Source: Epiperipatus broadwayi (lineage: Eukaryota; Onychophora; Udeonychophora; Euonychophora; Peripatidae). Taken from it: a stretch of DNA of 64,000 nucleotides. The stretch is from positions 1,612,001-1,676,000 of the forward strand of contig JAQFVV010006310.1 in assembly GCA_028023455.1 (NCBI GenBank). The letters are read 5' to 3'. The position numbers and the translations under genes are program-made. The notes under the pieces are model-generated. The model saw only the letters and a program-made list of their open reading frames with translations. It did not search any database and had not been told where the DNA came from. Positions 26,536 to 38,582 of the stretch are shown here, piece by piece; position 1 is the stretch's first letter; every line of letters begins with the position of its first letter.

Positions 26536-27885
26536 TCAAAATAAACCCCTTTTCCAAGCAATTTCCTTATTTCCAAACAAATTGCTATTTTTACATACAA
26601 TTTTATAAGAAGACAATTTAAATGACAAAAAAATAAAATCATATTTGTCTTTATCCTTTACATCCCTACAAATATTACTATTAAATAAAATACTTTTAAC
26701 AAATTTATCAGAGTAGCCAACACTCAAATAATCTTTATAAAATTTATCTTTCTGAAACAAAGCTACCCCACTAGAATTATTTAATTTCTTATTCTTATAA
26801 CAATAATTTCTTAAAGCAGCTACTTTATGAGATACAGACTGATAGCTGTCAGATTTAATTATATACCTTAATTTTTTACTTTTAACATAGTGACTACATA
26901 CTAAACAATTTGCCTTTACATTTCTAATCACCAAAAAATCTAACAATTTAACTTAACAAAATCTAACCCACCTTCTACTATATATCTTTTAGAAGGATAA
27001 AAACAATTAAACTCATTTTTATCATTCTCAATTACAAACAATCATCCACATATCTAAAGAAGAACTTTAAATATAAACAATTATTTTTAATAATAATTTC
27101 CTCTTTCAAATAAATAATATAAACTGAATAAACAAAAGGAGAAATAATATAATTTATTATCCACCATTACTTATTTTTATAAAAATTACCATTATATATA
27201 AAATACATAGAATCCTCTAATAATAAAAGCAAATCTTTGATTACTTTACTTTTATTTTTTGACAAAGATCCTTGCTTAATGACACAGACATAAGAACATC
27301 AATACTACTTAATCTATTAAGAGACTGATACATATTCTCAATATCTAGATTACCAAATACCCAATTACTTTCCATTTTAAAATTATTAATCTTTTCAAAA
27401 GCCTCAAAAGAAGAAGAAACTGTCTAATGACCAAAATCAACACATTGTTTTAAAAAATTATTCAAGAATCTAAAAATATCCTTTACAACACTACTTGTAA
27501 AATCAAAAATAAATCTTAAAGGAAAACCAAGTTTATGCATCTTAATTTTCACAAACATCTTAGCTGATATGAAGTCATTTGGATAACATTTCAAATAATC
27601 TACTCTATTAAAAATTTTTAAGTTTACAATTTTTTTCATAATATTTATCGACTTTCTTTTAATCACATTATCTGGATCTTTTTCTAAAAACACATATTCA
27701 CCATTATTTAATTCTCTATCCATTTTCTCCCTGATCTCTTCTCCTTCCATAATGACAAACTGACCAGCTAGGTCTTCATGAGAAATGATCACATTTGCAA
27801 TTAACCTATTTTTAAGATGACTAACCTCATCAGGATTAACAATAAATTTTTCTTTCTTTTTTAAAACTTTTATTTAAAACCAATT
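26536..27885 (-). pseudogene. PLE reverse transcriptase, broken (copy 1)
   Basis: The frame opens near 27880 with a VNPDEVSHL-like stretch and passes through GQFVIMEGEEIREKMDREL and FLEKDPDNV. These correspond to the PLE N-terminal region around VVVMDRxDYxxKM and LEKDP. KMHKLGFPLRFIFDFTSSV follows (family: KxHKPGxPLRPIVSxxxS), then FLNNFLKQ. The catalytic box lies near 27040-27060 as RYVDDCL but is followed by a stop. The downstream piece (26536-26946) holds VIRNVK, DSYQSVSHKVAALRN and a C-terminal linker. At least one stop and frame changes in 26947-27423 prevent a full product. Confidence 0.87.
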
Positions 27886-28149
27886 AAATACCGATTTTCT
27901 GTTCATCACACAAATGACTAGATTCAATAGACAAAATTGTATCAAAAACTATATTTTTGAATGAAAAAAACCAAAATTGCTTATGATGTGAACATTTCTC
28001 ATGAAGACAAGTTGGTTGGTTTGTCATTATAAAAGAAGATGAGTTCAGGTAAAAAATGGATAGAGAATTAAATAATGGTAAATATATGTTTTTAAAAAAA
28101 GATCTAGATATGTGCTTAAAAGAAAGTTGATAGATATTATAAAAAAAAA

Positions 28150-28917
28150 ATGGTAAATTTAAAATTTTTTAATGGAGTAGATTATTTAAAATGTTATCCA
28201 AATGATTTCATATCAGCTAAGATGTTTGTGTATATTAAGACAAATAAAGATGATTTTCCTTTAAGATTTACTTTTGATTTTACAGGTAGTGTTGTAGAGG
28301 GTATTTTTAGATTCTTGAATAATTTTTTAAAACAATTTTTTGATTTTGGTCATTACATAGTTTTTTTTTCTTTTGAGGCTTTTGGTAAGATTAATAATTT
28401 TAAAATGGAAAGTAATTGGGTATTTGGTAGTCTAGATATTGAGAATATGTATCAGTCTGTTAATAGATTAAGCAGTATTGTTGTTCTTATGTCTGTGTTG
28501 TTAAGCAAGGATCTTTGTCAAAAAATAAAATTAAAGTAATGAAATATTTGCTTTTATTATTAGAAGATTCTATGTATTTTACTTATAATGGTAATTTTTA
28601 TAAAATTAAAGAAGAATGAATAATAGGTTATATTATTTCTTCTTTATTTTTTAGTTTATATTAATTATTTGGAAGAGGAAATTATTATTAAAAAGAATTG
28701 TTTATATTTAAAGTTATTTGTTAGATATGTGGATGATTGTTTGTTTGTAGCTGAGAATGATAAATTGAAGGAATTGGTAAATGAGTTTAATTGTTTTGAT
28801 CATTCTATAAGATATGTGGTAGAAGGAGGGGGGGGGTTTAGATTTATTAAGTTAAAATTTTTAAATCTCTTGGTGATTAGAAATGTAAAGATTAATTGTT
28901 TAGTATGTAGTCATTAG
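28150..28917 (+). pseudogene. PLE reverse transcriptase core (copy 2)
   Basis: The first frame (28150-28539) contains FPLRFTFDFTGSVVEGIFRF and FGSLDIENMYQSV, the latter being RT motif A (family: SFDVxSLYTSV) with its catalytic Asp at the start of DIENMY. A frameshift and stop follow. The next frame (28669-28917) has the catalytic RYVDDCLFVAE box with YVDD at 28726-28737. It then has VVEGGGGFRFIKLKFLNLLV (family: E....LPFLDLLV), in which a G9 run at 28828-28836 encodes the extra glycines. Corresponding DNA in copy 1 lacks this G run. Both catalytic Asp blocks survive but not in one frame. Confidence 0.87.
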
Positions 28918-29301
28918 GTTAAAAGTAAAGAATTAAGGTATATAATTAAACCTGATAGCTATCAGTCAACATCTCATAAAGTAGCTGCTTTAAGAAATTA
29001 AATAATTCTAGTGGGGTAGCTTTCTTTCAGAAAGGTCAATTTTATAAAGATTATTTGAATTTTGGCTACTATGATAAATTTGTTGAAAGTATTTAATAGT
29101 AATATTTGCAAGGATGTAAAGGATAAAAAAAAATATGATTTTATTTCTTTGCTATTTAAATTGTCTTCTTATAAAAATGTGTGTAAAAATATTTGTTTGG
29201 AAATAAGAAAATTGCTTGGAAAAGGGGTACTATTTTGAATAATTTATTAAATAATACAAAAGAAATTTTTTGATAGGAACACTATTCCTGGTGTAGTGTA
29301 T

Positions 29302-31133
29302 ATTATCTCTTGTTTTTGTAAGAAGGTTTATATAGGTCATAGTGATTTGAGCTTAAATGAAATAATAAAGGTACATATTGAATCACCCACCTTCCCTTCC
29401 TTCACTTCAACTAACTAATAATATCACGATGAAAATGACAACAACTAAAAATATCAACTATTTCTTTCCTTTACTTTGCCTTACTGAATTACCCAGTCTT
29501 CGAAGGTGTTTAGTTCTCAGGTAAAGTGTAAACTATTATCAGTAGTAAACTACCAACAATGCCAACAGCTCGACTACCAAACAGACCCTGACCAAATAAA
29601 CACTTTATTTGTTTTTAAAGAAGAAAAAATCCTTTAGGTGCCAGCTAATTACAGTGTAACTAACATGTTCATCTGATCAGCCCAATTTGGTACCTGAGAT
29701 CCCCACTAGTTCAATCGGTTTCTATTCACCCTCTAAAAAAACAATAACTCGTATATCCAATACACCATCCAAAGCTAGTATTACTATTTAAAAAAATTAC
29801 TACGATAATTAAACAATCCGTTCTAGCTAACAACAAAAAAATGTCCACTCTAATACTTCAATTTTAAAGATAAATAATAAATACTATTATACTAAATGCA
29901 GAAAACATTTACATCTTTAAACAACAAATCCTTATTTTAAAATAATATTGTAATCTCCTTATTCCTTTAATTTTAAAATCTATTATTTATTATCACTAGT
30001 TAGATTTTTTCCCTCCCCACTTTATTAAGATATATTATTATACTTACCTACATGTATTAAAAAAATAAACAAATATTTAAAAAAAAATAGTTTAAGTATT
30101 TTCTTTTATTTAAAATAAATCAATCGTTTTATCTTATAATTAAAACATGCACATTTTCTTTTTAAATTAAAATAAACATTTTAATACATCAACATAATAA
30201 ATAAAATATACACATTACATTAGTTTTAAACTCACACATACATGCATGCAATGAAACTAAATATTATTCAGTATAGAAGCTGATATCGTTTATTATTATT
30301 ATTCCAAAATATTATCTCATGAAGTTTAAAGTTTTATTTCCTTAAAGGTTAATTCATAAAGTTTAAAGTTTATTTAATACAGTTTATCTTTTATTTTTAA
30401 AAGGAAAAATCAGGAATGAGAGGATATTAAAGTCAATAATTACCTAGGATTTTATAAGTTCAATATGACATACACAACACAATACAACTTCTTTAGAATC
30501 ATTTACGACCGGTTAACGACTCCTCCTTGGATCCTCTGACACTCTATGACTTTTGTGGCTTGTTTAGCATACACCCACTCCACTACTTATTTAGTTTATT
30601 TAAACATGGTTTCCTTCCAAACTAATTACAGATCTTGATGCATAGAGAGACTCCATTTGACTGCACACCACGATGATTTAACAGTACAACATGTTTGGAA
30701 ATATAACAGTTTAAATAAGTGTTATATTTGTTGGTTCAAGAATTATTTAAAAAAAAATAAAAGTAGAAGAAGAAGAAGCCCCGAATAGCAAAATGTTGAG
30801 ATATTTATACTGTTTTTAACAATGGAAAGACTTTATTAACAGCAGCGTCTATTGTCTCATGAAATTATCAGCTTTTTGCTTCCATTTTCTTTAAAACTTT
30901 TACACACACACACACATTTAATTGTTTTATTATAAGATAAAATGAATTTTTTTTATTATAAATTAGTCACAATAATATTAAATCATTTTTAAAAGCATTT
31001 ATAGTTTATTCTTATTTAATAATAAATCCCCCTCCCCCTGCTCTTTAGTTTTACATTTTATTTTTTCAATTTTAAGTTTTTTTTTTAAAAAAGTGAGATT
31101 TATAAAATTAATTAAATATCAATGTACTTCGGT

Positions 31134-31174
<41 letters not shown>

Positions 31175-31524
31175 CCTTGTTTTTGTAAGAAGGTTTATAT
31201 AGGTCAGAGTGGTTTGAGCTTAAATGAAAAAATAAAGGTATATATATTATCCCTTGTTTTTGTAAGAAGGTTTATATACGTCAGAGTGGTTTGAGCTTAA
31301 ATGAAAGAATAAATGTATATAAAAGTAGGGTTAGAAATAAATATCTCAGTTCTGCTTTGTATGCCCATGAAAAAGTTACAGGTCACACTATTAATTTTGA
31401 TGAAGCTAAGGTTGTCATCTTTGAGAAAAATGATATAAAAACTATTAAAGAATTTTTATTATTGAATATTTATTATTTTGAAGCAATTAACTTATTTAAA
31501 ACTTCTTTCAATATTAAGGGTTGA
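29302..31524 (+). pseudogene. Split, partly triplicated GIY-YIG domain (copy 2)
   Basis: A segment of about 72 bp encoding the start of the GIY-YIG domain (CKKVYIG, then LSLNE) occurs three times: at about 29310-29383, again at 31172-31243 after a 1.8-kb insert, and once more at 31246-31317. The rest of the domain (ESRVRNKY-like, YAHEKVTGHTINFDEAKVV) continues from the third repeat to 31524. Only the third repeat is joined to the C-terminal half. Confidence 0.75.
29384..31171. mobile_element. Unidentified 1.8-kb insert within PLE copy 2
   Basis: Non-coding DNA of higher GC at its left end (many CCTT/CCAAC blocks), ending in GTACTTCGGTACAATATAT and an (AT)n tract (about 31135-31171). The sequence around it is a duplicated piece of PLE (about 72 bp), as if the target were duplicated on insertion. 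No recognised protein. Part of the left region (about 29600-29720) resembles 57680-57800 in the order of motifs: CACTTT.TTTGTTT, then GGCACCAGTTAATTAC, then TGCCTAAGAAATCCCC. It may belong to a dispersed family. Confidence 0.5.
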
Positions 31525-31676
31525 TGGGAAGTAAATGGAATTGTGGGTAATGTTTAATATAATTTGTAGTTCTTTATACTTGAGAAGTCTGCTTGTAGCA
31601 GTAAACCATTGGTTGTGTTTTAGATTTTATTTCTTGGTTAGTCTGGTTGAGTTTTGGATTTGGGGTAATTTTAATT

Positions 31677-32475
31677 ATTTATTGACTAGTTTAGCTTTAT
31701 GCTTGTAATGTTTATATATGTATAACATTTTTATCAATTACAACTCTTCATGAATACAAATTCTATAAAGCTTATCTGGAATCTGTTTCACTATATATAA
31801 TTTACTTACTAAATCAGTCAAATTTTCATAATTAATTCTGTATTCTTACTTTTTGAAGGCTGAGAAATGTTTAAATGTGGCATAAAACACCCTAGAACTT
31901 TATTTTGCAGATATTCAACAGAATTTGTATATTTTTCATTTCTCCAAAGATATAAATTGAAAAGAAAAAAAATACTAAAATATTTACCTATAATAACAAC
32001 CACGACAGCAACAGTAATGTTAAATTGTATTGTTTATGCTCTTGTATTAGCAATTTATGTTTGAACTTCATTTAAACCACACACACACACTTGCCATTAC
32101 ATTATCATCATTTAAATATCAATTTCTATATGGATTGTTCAATTTGGTGTAGTCTGCTTTGAATGCAGATCCAATATAGATTATACTATCCAATACAAAT
32201 AATACTAGCCTTTTTTGAAAAATACAACTATTACTACAAAATAAATTACATAAATGGAATCAAGTGATACAGTATTACAAATAAAAAAAACAATAGTTCT
32301 GGGATAAATATATAAAAATTTAAAATTATTGATAATAAAGTAGGAATTTTCATTTTTTTAGTGGAGGGGCTGCAAGCGCCAACTTTTATGGATGAACCAC
32401 CACTGTCTAACATTATTTAATAAACTCTAAAATAGAAACAAAACAATTTAAGTTCAACATGGATATGACAACAAT
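31677..32475. other. Intergenic DNA
   Basis: No gene recognised. Short CACA tract near 32080. A small GC-richer patch at 32360-32405 (GGAGGGGCTGCAAGCGCC) is unassigned. Confidence 0.5.
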
Positions 32476-32479
32476 TTTG

Positions 32480-32815
32480 GCATCAACAAAGGTTTGAGCA
32501 TTCCATCATCAGATTTTCAATGGTTATGGATGGCTGAAGAGTTAGAGGGTGGAGAAGATTGAATCTGTCCATTAAGGTTTGAAGATTTACTATCTTAATA
32601 TAACTGAACACTAATTTTATATATATATGTGTGTGTGTGTGTGTGTAGGAAATAATGATCTGCACCAACTGATAAGTGCTAATTCAGCATGAAATACATA
32701 TTTTGAAGATTATTTATCTTATTCACATTTATGTGGTCATGTGTATTGGTTATATGAGAAGGTGAGAATAGATGAATGAAGCTTAAAAGTCTGTTGTTCA
32801 TATCCCCTTTAATTA
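32480..32815. repeat. Family B repeat, single copy
   Basis: Matches 60182-60490 in the same orientation and order: ATCAGATTTTCAATG, GGCTGAAGAGTT, GTCCATTAA, TATCTTAATATAA, TGAACACT, then the CAACTGAT and TTCAGCA blocks and a CCCCTTTAATTA end. A (GT)n tract is embedded at 32629-32646 where the other copy has only TGTGTGTGG. It is non-coding. Confidence 0.75.
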
Positions 32816-33119
32816 AAACTAAAACTAGAAATGAAAGTAATTAAAAAAAGTAATAATCATAAAGATTATTAAGATGATTTTATATTCAAAAGTCATAATA
32901 TTTATATGCTGAATGATAATATTATGATAGTTCTGCAATTTTGTAGCTCATTTGCAACTACTTTTTGTACTTTTTATTCCTATTGAATAAAACTTTATTT
33001 TTTATTAAATTTTTACATGAAAAAAAAATCATTGTAAATGTAAGTTTAAAAATGATATAATCATAAAAATAATATATATATTGAAAATAATGAAAAATAA
33101 ATAAATAAAAATAATTAAT

Positions 33120-33205
33120 GTCAAGCATTTGTGGTCAGCACAGCTGCCTTACAAGCAGTTGTCCCAGGTTCGCTTCCCAGCCGATGCTCTGACACATGAA
33201 AAAAA
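33120..33205 (+). mobile_element. tRNA-derived SINE, copy 2
   Basis: Shares GTGGTCAGC, CTGCCTT, CAGTTG, the B box GGTTCGC.TCCC, CCGATGCT and TGACAC with the SINE at 14.7 kb and also ends in an A run. Its D arm is shortened. The anticodon arm is intact (GCTGC CTTACAA GCAGT) and would carry TAC in the anticodon position, whereas copy 1 has TGC in a distorted arm. A 7-bp AATTAAT flanks it on both sides, weak because the surroundings are AT-rich. Confidence 0.78.
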
Positions 33206-33214
33206 AATTAATCA

Positions 33215-34715
33215 AACCAAAAACTTAATTTTAAGATCTCATTCTAAACAAGCATACTTTATTAAAAGATAATTATTCTCAATTAAACTTTTATCAATAA
33301 AATAAATTTTGGTAAAGAATACATTCAAGCAATGAACTTTTATAATTATATTTTTTTTAGATATAATTACAAATAATAACAAAAATAATAATGATGTCTT
33401 TGAAAGTGCACATTTCTCATTTAACAATCTTGAATACTTTATTTTGTCATTAGTAAATTTTTAATTGAGTATTTTCTGATTAAAAAGAATCATATTCAAA
33501 TTAAACATCAATGTAAACATCATAATCTTATTGCAGAATAAATATTTACTGTAATATTACAAAAATAGATAGATAAATAAATGATGTATAAAGTGTATAT
33601 TTTTTTGATTCCTCAAAGTCTAATATTAATTTTTAAAAGACAAAGTCATGTGTCCTGAATATCTTCTTGTAGTACTGCAATTTTTGATCTCTGAATTGAC
33701 ATTTCAATAGAAGATGTTTGCCATTTAGATATTTTAGTTAATACTAATTTTAATCCAAACACATTTTAGTTTATTTTTTGCTATAGAGATACAAAATCAC
33801 AAAATGTATTGCATAGATAAACTGAAAATGAAGTGCTCTGATTCTAATTACAGGCAACAGTGCATATGTCCTGGGATAAAAAAGTTGTGATAAGCTGATG
33901 TGGGATAAATAAAAAACAAATAAAATGACTTTATAGGTATATACAGTATATATGCTAAGTTTTATTAATAATTTTAAAATTCATAATTTTATTGAAAAAA
34001 TGAAATAGATTGTCCAGTATACTGTTTAGTGAATAACATGTTTTAGAGTAAATTGTAATACCTTCATTAAATATTTTGGATTATACATTAAGCATTTTAC
34101 AACTCCAAAAAGTGTTTTTAGCAACAGTTCATTGAATCATGCAATAAAAAACATTACCCATCATTACCAGTGGGCAATCAACCCTTAATTAAAGTTCTTA
34201 TGCTATTTTATATTTGGTTATTATTAGGCATCAGAAATGTAAAGGTCTATGAAGTTTCAGGCATAAAACTTATGTAATTAATTGATATAAAGTTTCAACA
34301 TTAAATATGTAATTAAAATGCCTAAAATGACCATGGAGATCATATTAACTAAGTAAATTAGAGATGAAGAGTCAGAAGAATTACACTAAATACAAATAAC
34401 TTCAAACTTGTAACATTGAAGTTTGTATATGTTAAAAATGCCTTCTATAAGTATCTGAATAATAAAGTTTTTAAATATTCCTTATTCAAACTGATAAAGG
34501 AAATTATTTTTTATTTAAAAAATTTAAAATTTCATTTTTCAAACTATATTCAATAGCTTATAAAATATATGAATAAAATATGTTGAAATATTTATCAGAA
34601 GATAGAAAACAAAGATCTTAAATAAGTTTAACTATAGTTTATTAATCAACAATAATAAAATTTATATAAACAATTGTTTAGAGTTTGTCAGGTGCTTGTA
34701 TTATAGATAAAGATG
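33215..34715. other. AT-rich DNA, no gene recognised
   Basis: I see no coding domain, RNA gene or named repeat. Reading frames are short and rich in Leu/Ile/Phe/Lys. Confidence 0.5.
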
Positions 34716-34719
34716 CCAT

Positions 34720-35870
34720 TGGATGGTGCCATTTTCACGTTAAAACTATAAAATATGAACATTCACGGGCCGTTGATTTAATAATTTTTCTGTGCTTTTT
34801 TGTAATGCAAAAATAAAAACAAAATAAAATCGTCTTTTTTAAATATTATTTTTTATTAACATATACAATTTAAATGATAATAATAAATGTAAAATAAAAT
34901 CAATAAATTACAATTTGATTCATGTTTTTTATATTGTATATTTTTTAAATTGTGTTACGGCTTTTTTTTTATCAATTTTCTATCGGATATTTTTTTTACT
35001 TGTGTTACGACTTTTTTTGTTGTTGTTTAACTAAAAAATAATAATCGTAATAAAAGTAAAAGTTGTTACGGTTAGATTTAGGGTTAGTTTTAGGGTTAGT
35101 TTAGGTTTAGGGTTCGGTTTAGGGTTAGTTTTAGGGTTAGTGTTCTGTTTGTTTGTAATGCTAAAATAAAAAAATTCAAAATTGTAACCGTACTCAGACA
35201 GAAGAAAGAAACTCAAACTTTTTTAAACAACAACAAACACATACAAATGTCTTCTTTACTTATTAAACATGTTTATAATATTTGCTTTTTATTAAATTTA
35301 CAAAAAAACCTGTATATTTGGACTTTTCTTACTGGATATTTTTTTCGTACCGCTCTTTTTTATTTCAAAAATATACAGACGGTAGAATCTTCTTTGTCTC
35401 GTGGAATGTTAATAACAGTACGTTACTTGACATGTTACCTAATTGCAACTCAATAAAAACATAGATATTTAACATTTTCCCAAATAAAAGTTCAATACAG
35501 TACGTTGTAAAATGTCTTCTAATTATTGTTTTAAAAAATCTGAACATTTCAATAGTTTAAAATAAAAAAAATTCAATGAAAACAACATTTCAATACAATT
35601 CAAATACAAACTCTCTTATCAAGCTGTAATTATTTTATAAATTGTGCGAATTTGGAAAATGTATTTGCTGCTATGCGACATACATGCTGTACTGCAACAC
35701 AACATAGCAGCCTGCATTCTGTAGCACAACAAAAAAGTTGTATTATAGAAAATGCGGGTTCGAACATATCGGCTGTGAAAACAGCATTTTTATGTGTTTT
35801 GGCGCAAAAAATATGCCATAGAGTGGTGCCTTTAGCTATAAGATGAGTACCTTCGTCATAACTGGCAAAT
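34720..35870. other. CpG-richer block with short unrecognised frames
   Basis: Compared with its surroundings this block has many CG dinucleotides (CACGGGCCG, TTACGGC, ATCGG, TTACGAC, GTACGTT, CGGGTTCG, GGCGC). It holds the telomere-like tract and overlapping frames of 60-70 codons at 35247-35547. A slightly better frame lies at 35652-35846 (64 codons, Cys-rich start, plus strand) that I do not recognise. In an animal genome with CpG decay this suggests a younger insertion or an unmethylated element. Its ends are unclear. Confidence 0.4.
35070..35140 (+). repeat. Degenerate telomere-like TTAGGG repeats
   Basis: About 70 bp composed of TTTAGGGTTAG-type units: TTAGGG appears five times, separated by GTTAGTT, TTTAGG and GGTTCGG variants. 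TTAGGG is the telomere unit of most animals outside insects. Here it is interstitial and imperfect, with a looser 11-12-bp period. Confidence 0.8.
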
Positions 35871-35874
35871 CTAG

Positions 35875-37825
35875 TAGCACAAATTTGTTTAACTTATCAG
35901 ATTTATCAAACATGCAGTATGCAGAGATGGAAGTCAATCCCCAGAATCCAATTTAGTGATTAATAAGATATGGCTTAAGTATTCATTTTAATATCTGTAT
36001 TATTTATGTGCATTTGATTATCCTCATAGCACAGTAATCCTAATTCATAATATTGTTATAATGGTCATAATAATATACATGTTTGATTTACCATGATAGC
36101 ATAGTAACAATTGTTCTGCAGATATGTAGCAGACCTCAGTATAAAAATGGATTCTGCAACCATTTCTTGTAGTTGGTTTGTTTATTTTATTGGCTACATT
36201 TTTAGTCCAATAACCAAAATAATTAAAAGTTTGGTATTTTCAATATTATTTCTCCAGAACTGTAATTAGTTGGATATCTATTTGTTGTAAACAATCATTA
36301 CATAGATTTTTTAAGCTTCATTTTATTTCTTTGTTTCCTGGATTCAGTTCTTATCAGAGAAGAGCCTTGCTTTAAAGCCAAAGCATGGATGACAAAACTA
36401 TTCAGTGACATTATTCTTTAATAATTAAAATTGGCATAAAAACTAAACTATTGCAGTTTTAACATCAAGTAAACTTAAAAATGTTCTAAAAAAATTGTAT
36501 ATCATTATTATGTTCCCCTTATAAGATGTTTGAAGAATTCAAAATTGAAAGAATCATATTAACAATAGTTTGTTAATAATTGACAGCCATGTATTTATAA
36601 AACAGGCCGGGTTTAGGCCAATAATAAGCTGCTGTGAACAATATTATTTTTAACAATTCACTTAAAAAATGATCCACAAAAAGTTTCTAAAATTTTTACA
36701 CGCAGAAAAATAATCAATTTTGACAAAATGATCTTTAGTAAAAAAATTCAAATGATTTGGCAGTGAAGTATTGAAGAAAAAATAGTTATATAATAATTTG
36801 GGCTATAAAAAAAGATATGTAATATAGGACAGAAAAGGTATGGTTATTTATGTGAGAATGAAGTATAAAAAATGTAAAAAAATAAAATAAATATTTTTAA
36901 ACTCTAGTCTGATTCTAACTTTCTATAGTATAGAATTTTTTTATAGGATAATAAAAATGAAACAACAGTAGGAATTTGAGCACTATTCCTTAATTTTCAT
37001 GTTCTATTTCAAACCTGATGATGTTCAATTTGTAGGATGATAATGAGATAGATTGAATGAATCAAAATAGTAAATTATCCAAACCCTATTTATCTTAAAA
37101 GCCATCACATATGGTAACTTCTACCCATAAGCAAGACTGTATTTACATTCCTTTTGAAATATTTTTTTTTATTACAGAAGGCTGACCATTACAATATATA
37201 TATATATGCTAATAATATTCTACATGATATACTCCACCATCCTGATGATAATAATCTCCTTCAGCTAAGCTCAGTGGGTTATGTGTTATAATTATATTTA
37301 CTACTAAGACATGCTTTAAAATAAAAGGGAATTAAAATAATGACAAATCCATATTATCCTAATAGACAAACAAATTAAGAAGAGAAGCAACCTCACTCAT
37401 TCTTATATTCTTATACAAACTTTTTAAATCACCCAAACACCCCCATATTAAAAATGCATCCCTAAGCAGCATAGGTACTTTTCATATCATATAGAACACA
37501 AAATAAATTTCTTCTATTATACCCTCTCTAAACATCTTGAAAACAAATGTTAATCACTAAATAAAACTTATTGCCATGATCTGATCTAGTAAAAGTTAAT
37601 GTACTTTTCTTATAGTATAATTAACTATAATTGATTTGTTAATGCCACACTATTAATATTTGTAACAATAAAAGTAATTTGAATAATCATAAAATAATAT
37701 GTGATAATCTCAGGGTTCTTTTCTAATAATTTTAAGTATTAATTGTCATATTATGTTGTTGAATAAATGAATGACATCATAGTAGACTAAAGGAAACATA
37801 CACTTCTCATATAAGTTAATGTATT
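35875..37825. other. Intergenic DNA
   Basis: No gene recognised. Short AT microsatellite at about 37193-37206 preceded by TTACA. The stretch 36600-36640 (ACAGGCCGGGTTTAGGCC) is a small GC-richer patch without assignment. Confidence 0.5.
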
Positions 37826-37828
37826 CCC

Positions 37829-38035
<207 letters not shown>

Positions 38036-38039
38036 TTAA

Positions 38040-38582
<543 letters not shown>

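Larger units (their letters stand above)
26031..27885 (-). mobile_element. Penelope-like retroelement, 5'-truncated (copy 1)
   Basis: A minus-strand Penelope-like element (PLE) from part-way into its open reading frame to its 3' end. PLEs encode a telomerase-like reverse transcriptase joined to a C-terminal GIY-YIG endonuclease. Both are present here in the right order. The 3' untranslated part (26031-26275) matches, inverted, the end of copy 2 at 31525-31676. The 5' end lacks the first part of the protein. The copy lies head-to-head with copy 2 and immediately beside the 4-kb inverted repeat. Confidence 0.9.
27972..31676 (+). mobile_element. Penelope-like retroelement, 5'-truncated and interrupted (copy 2)
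   Basis: A plus-strand copy of the same PLE family, inverted relative to copy 1. The two share sequence from NISHED-like codons (about 27990) onward, then FFNGVDYLKCYPNDFISAKM, the RT core, the GIY-YIG region and the 3' tail ending TTTGGGGTAATTTTAATTAT. Stops occur early (for example within 28045-28150). About 1.8 kb of unrelated DNA interrupts the GIY-YIG domain at about 29384. The head-to-head pair has only about 0.1-0.2 kb of non-matching DNA between the arms. Confidence 0.88.

Noticed and set aside
35031-35547. Overlapping 60-70-codon frames as genes
   Set aside because: They overlap on both strands, lack motifs, and one is the reverse translation of the TTAGGG-like tract.
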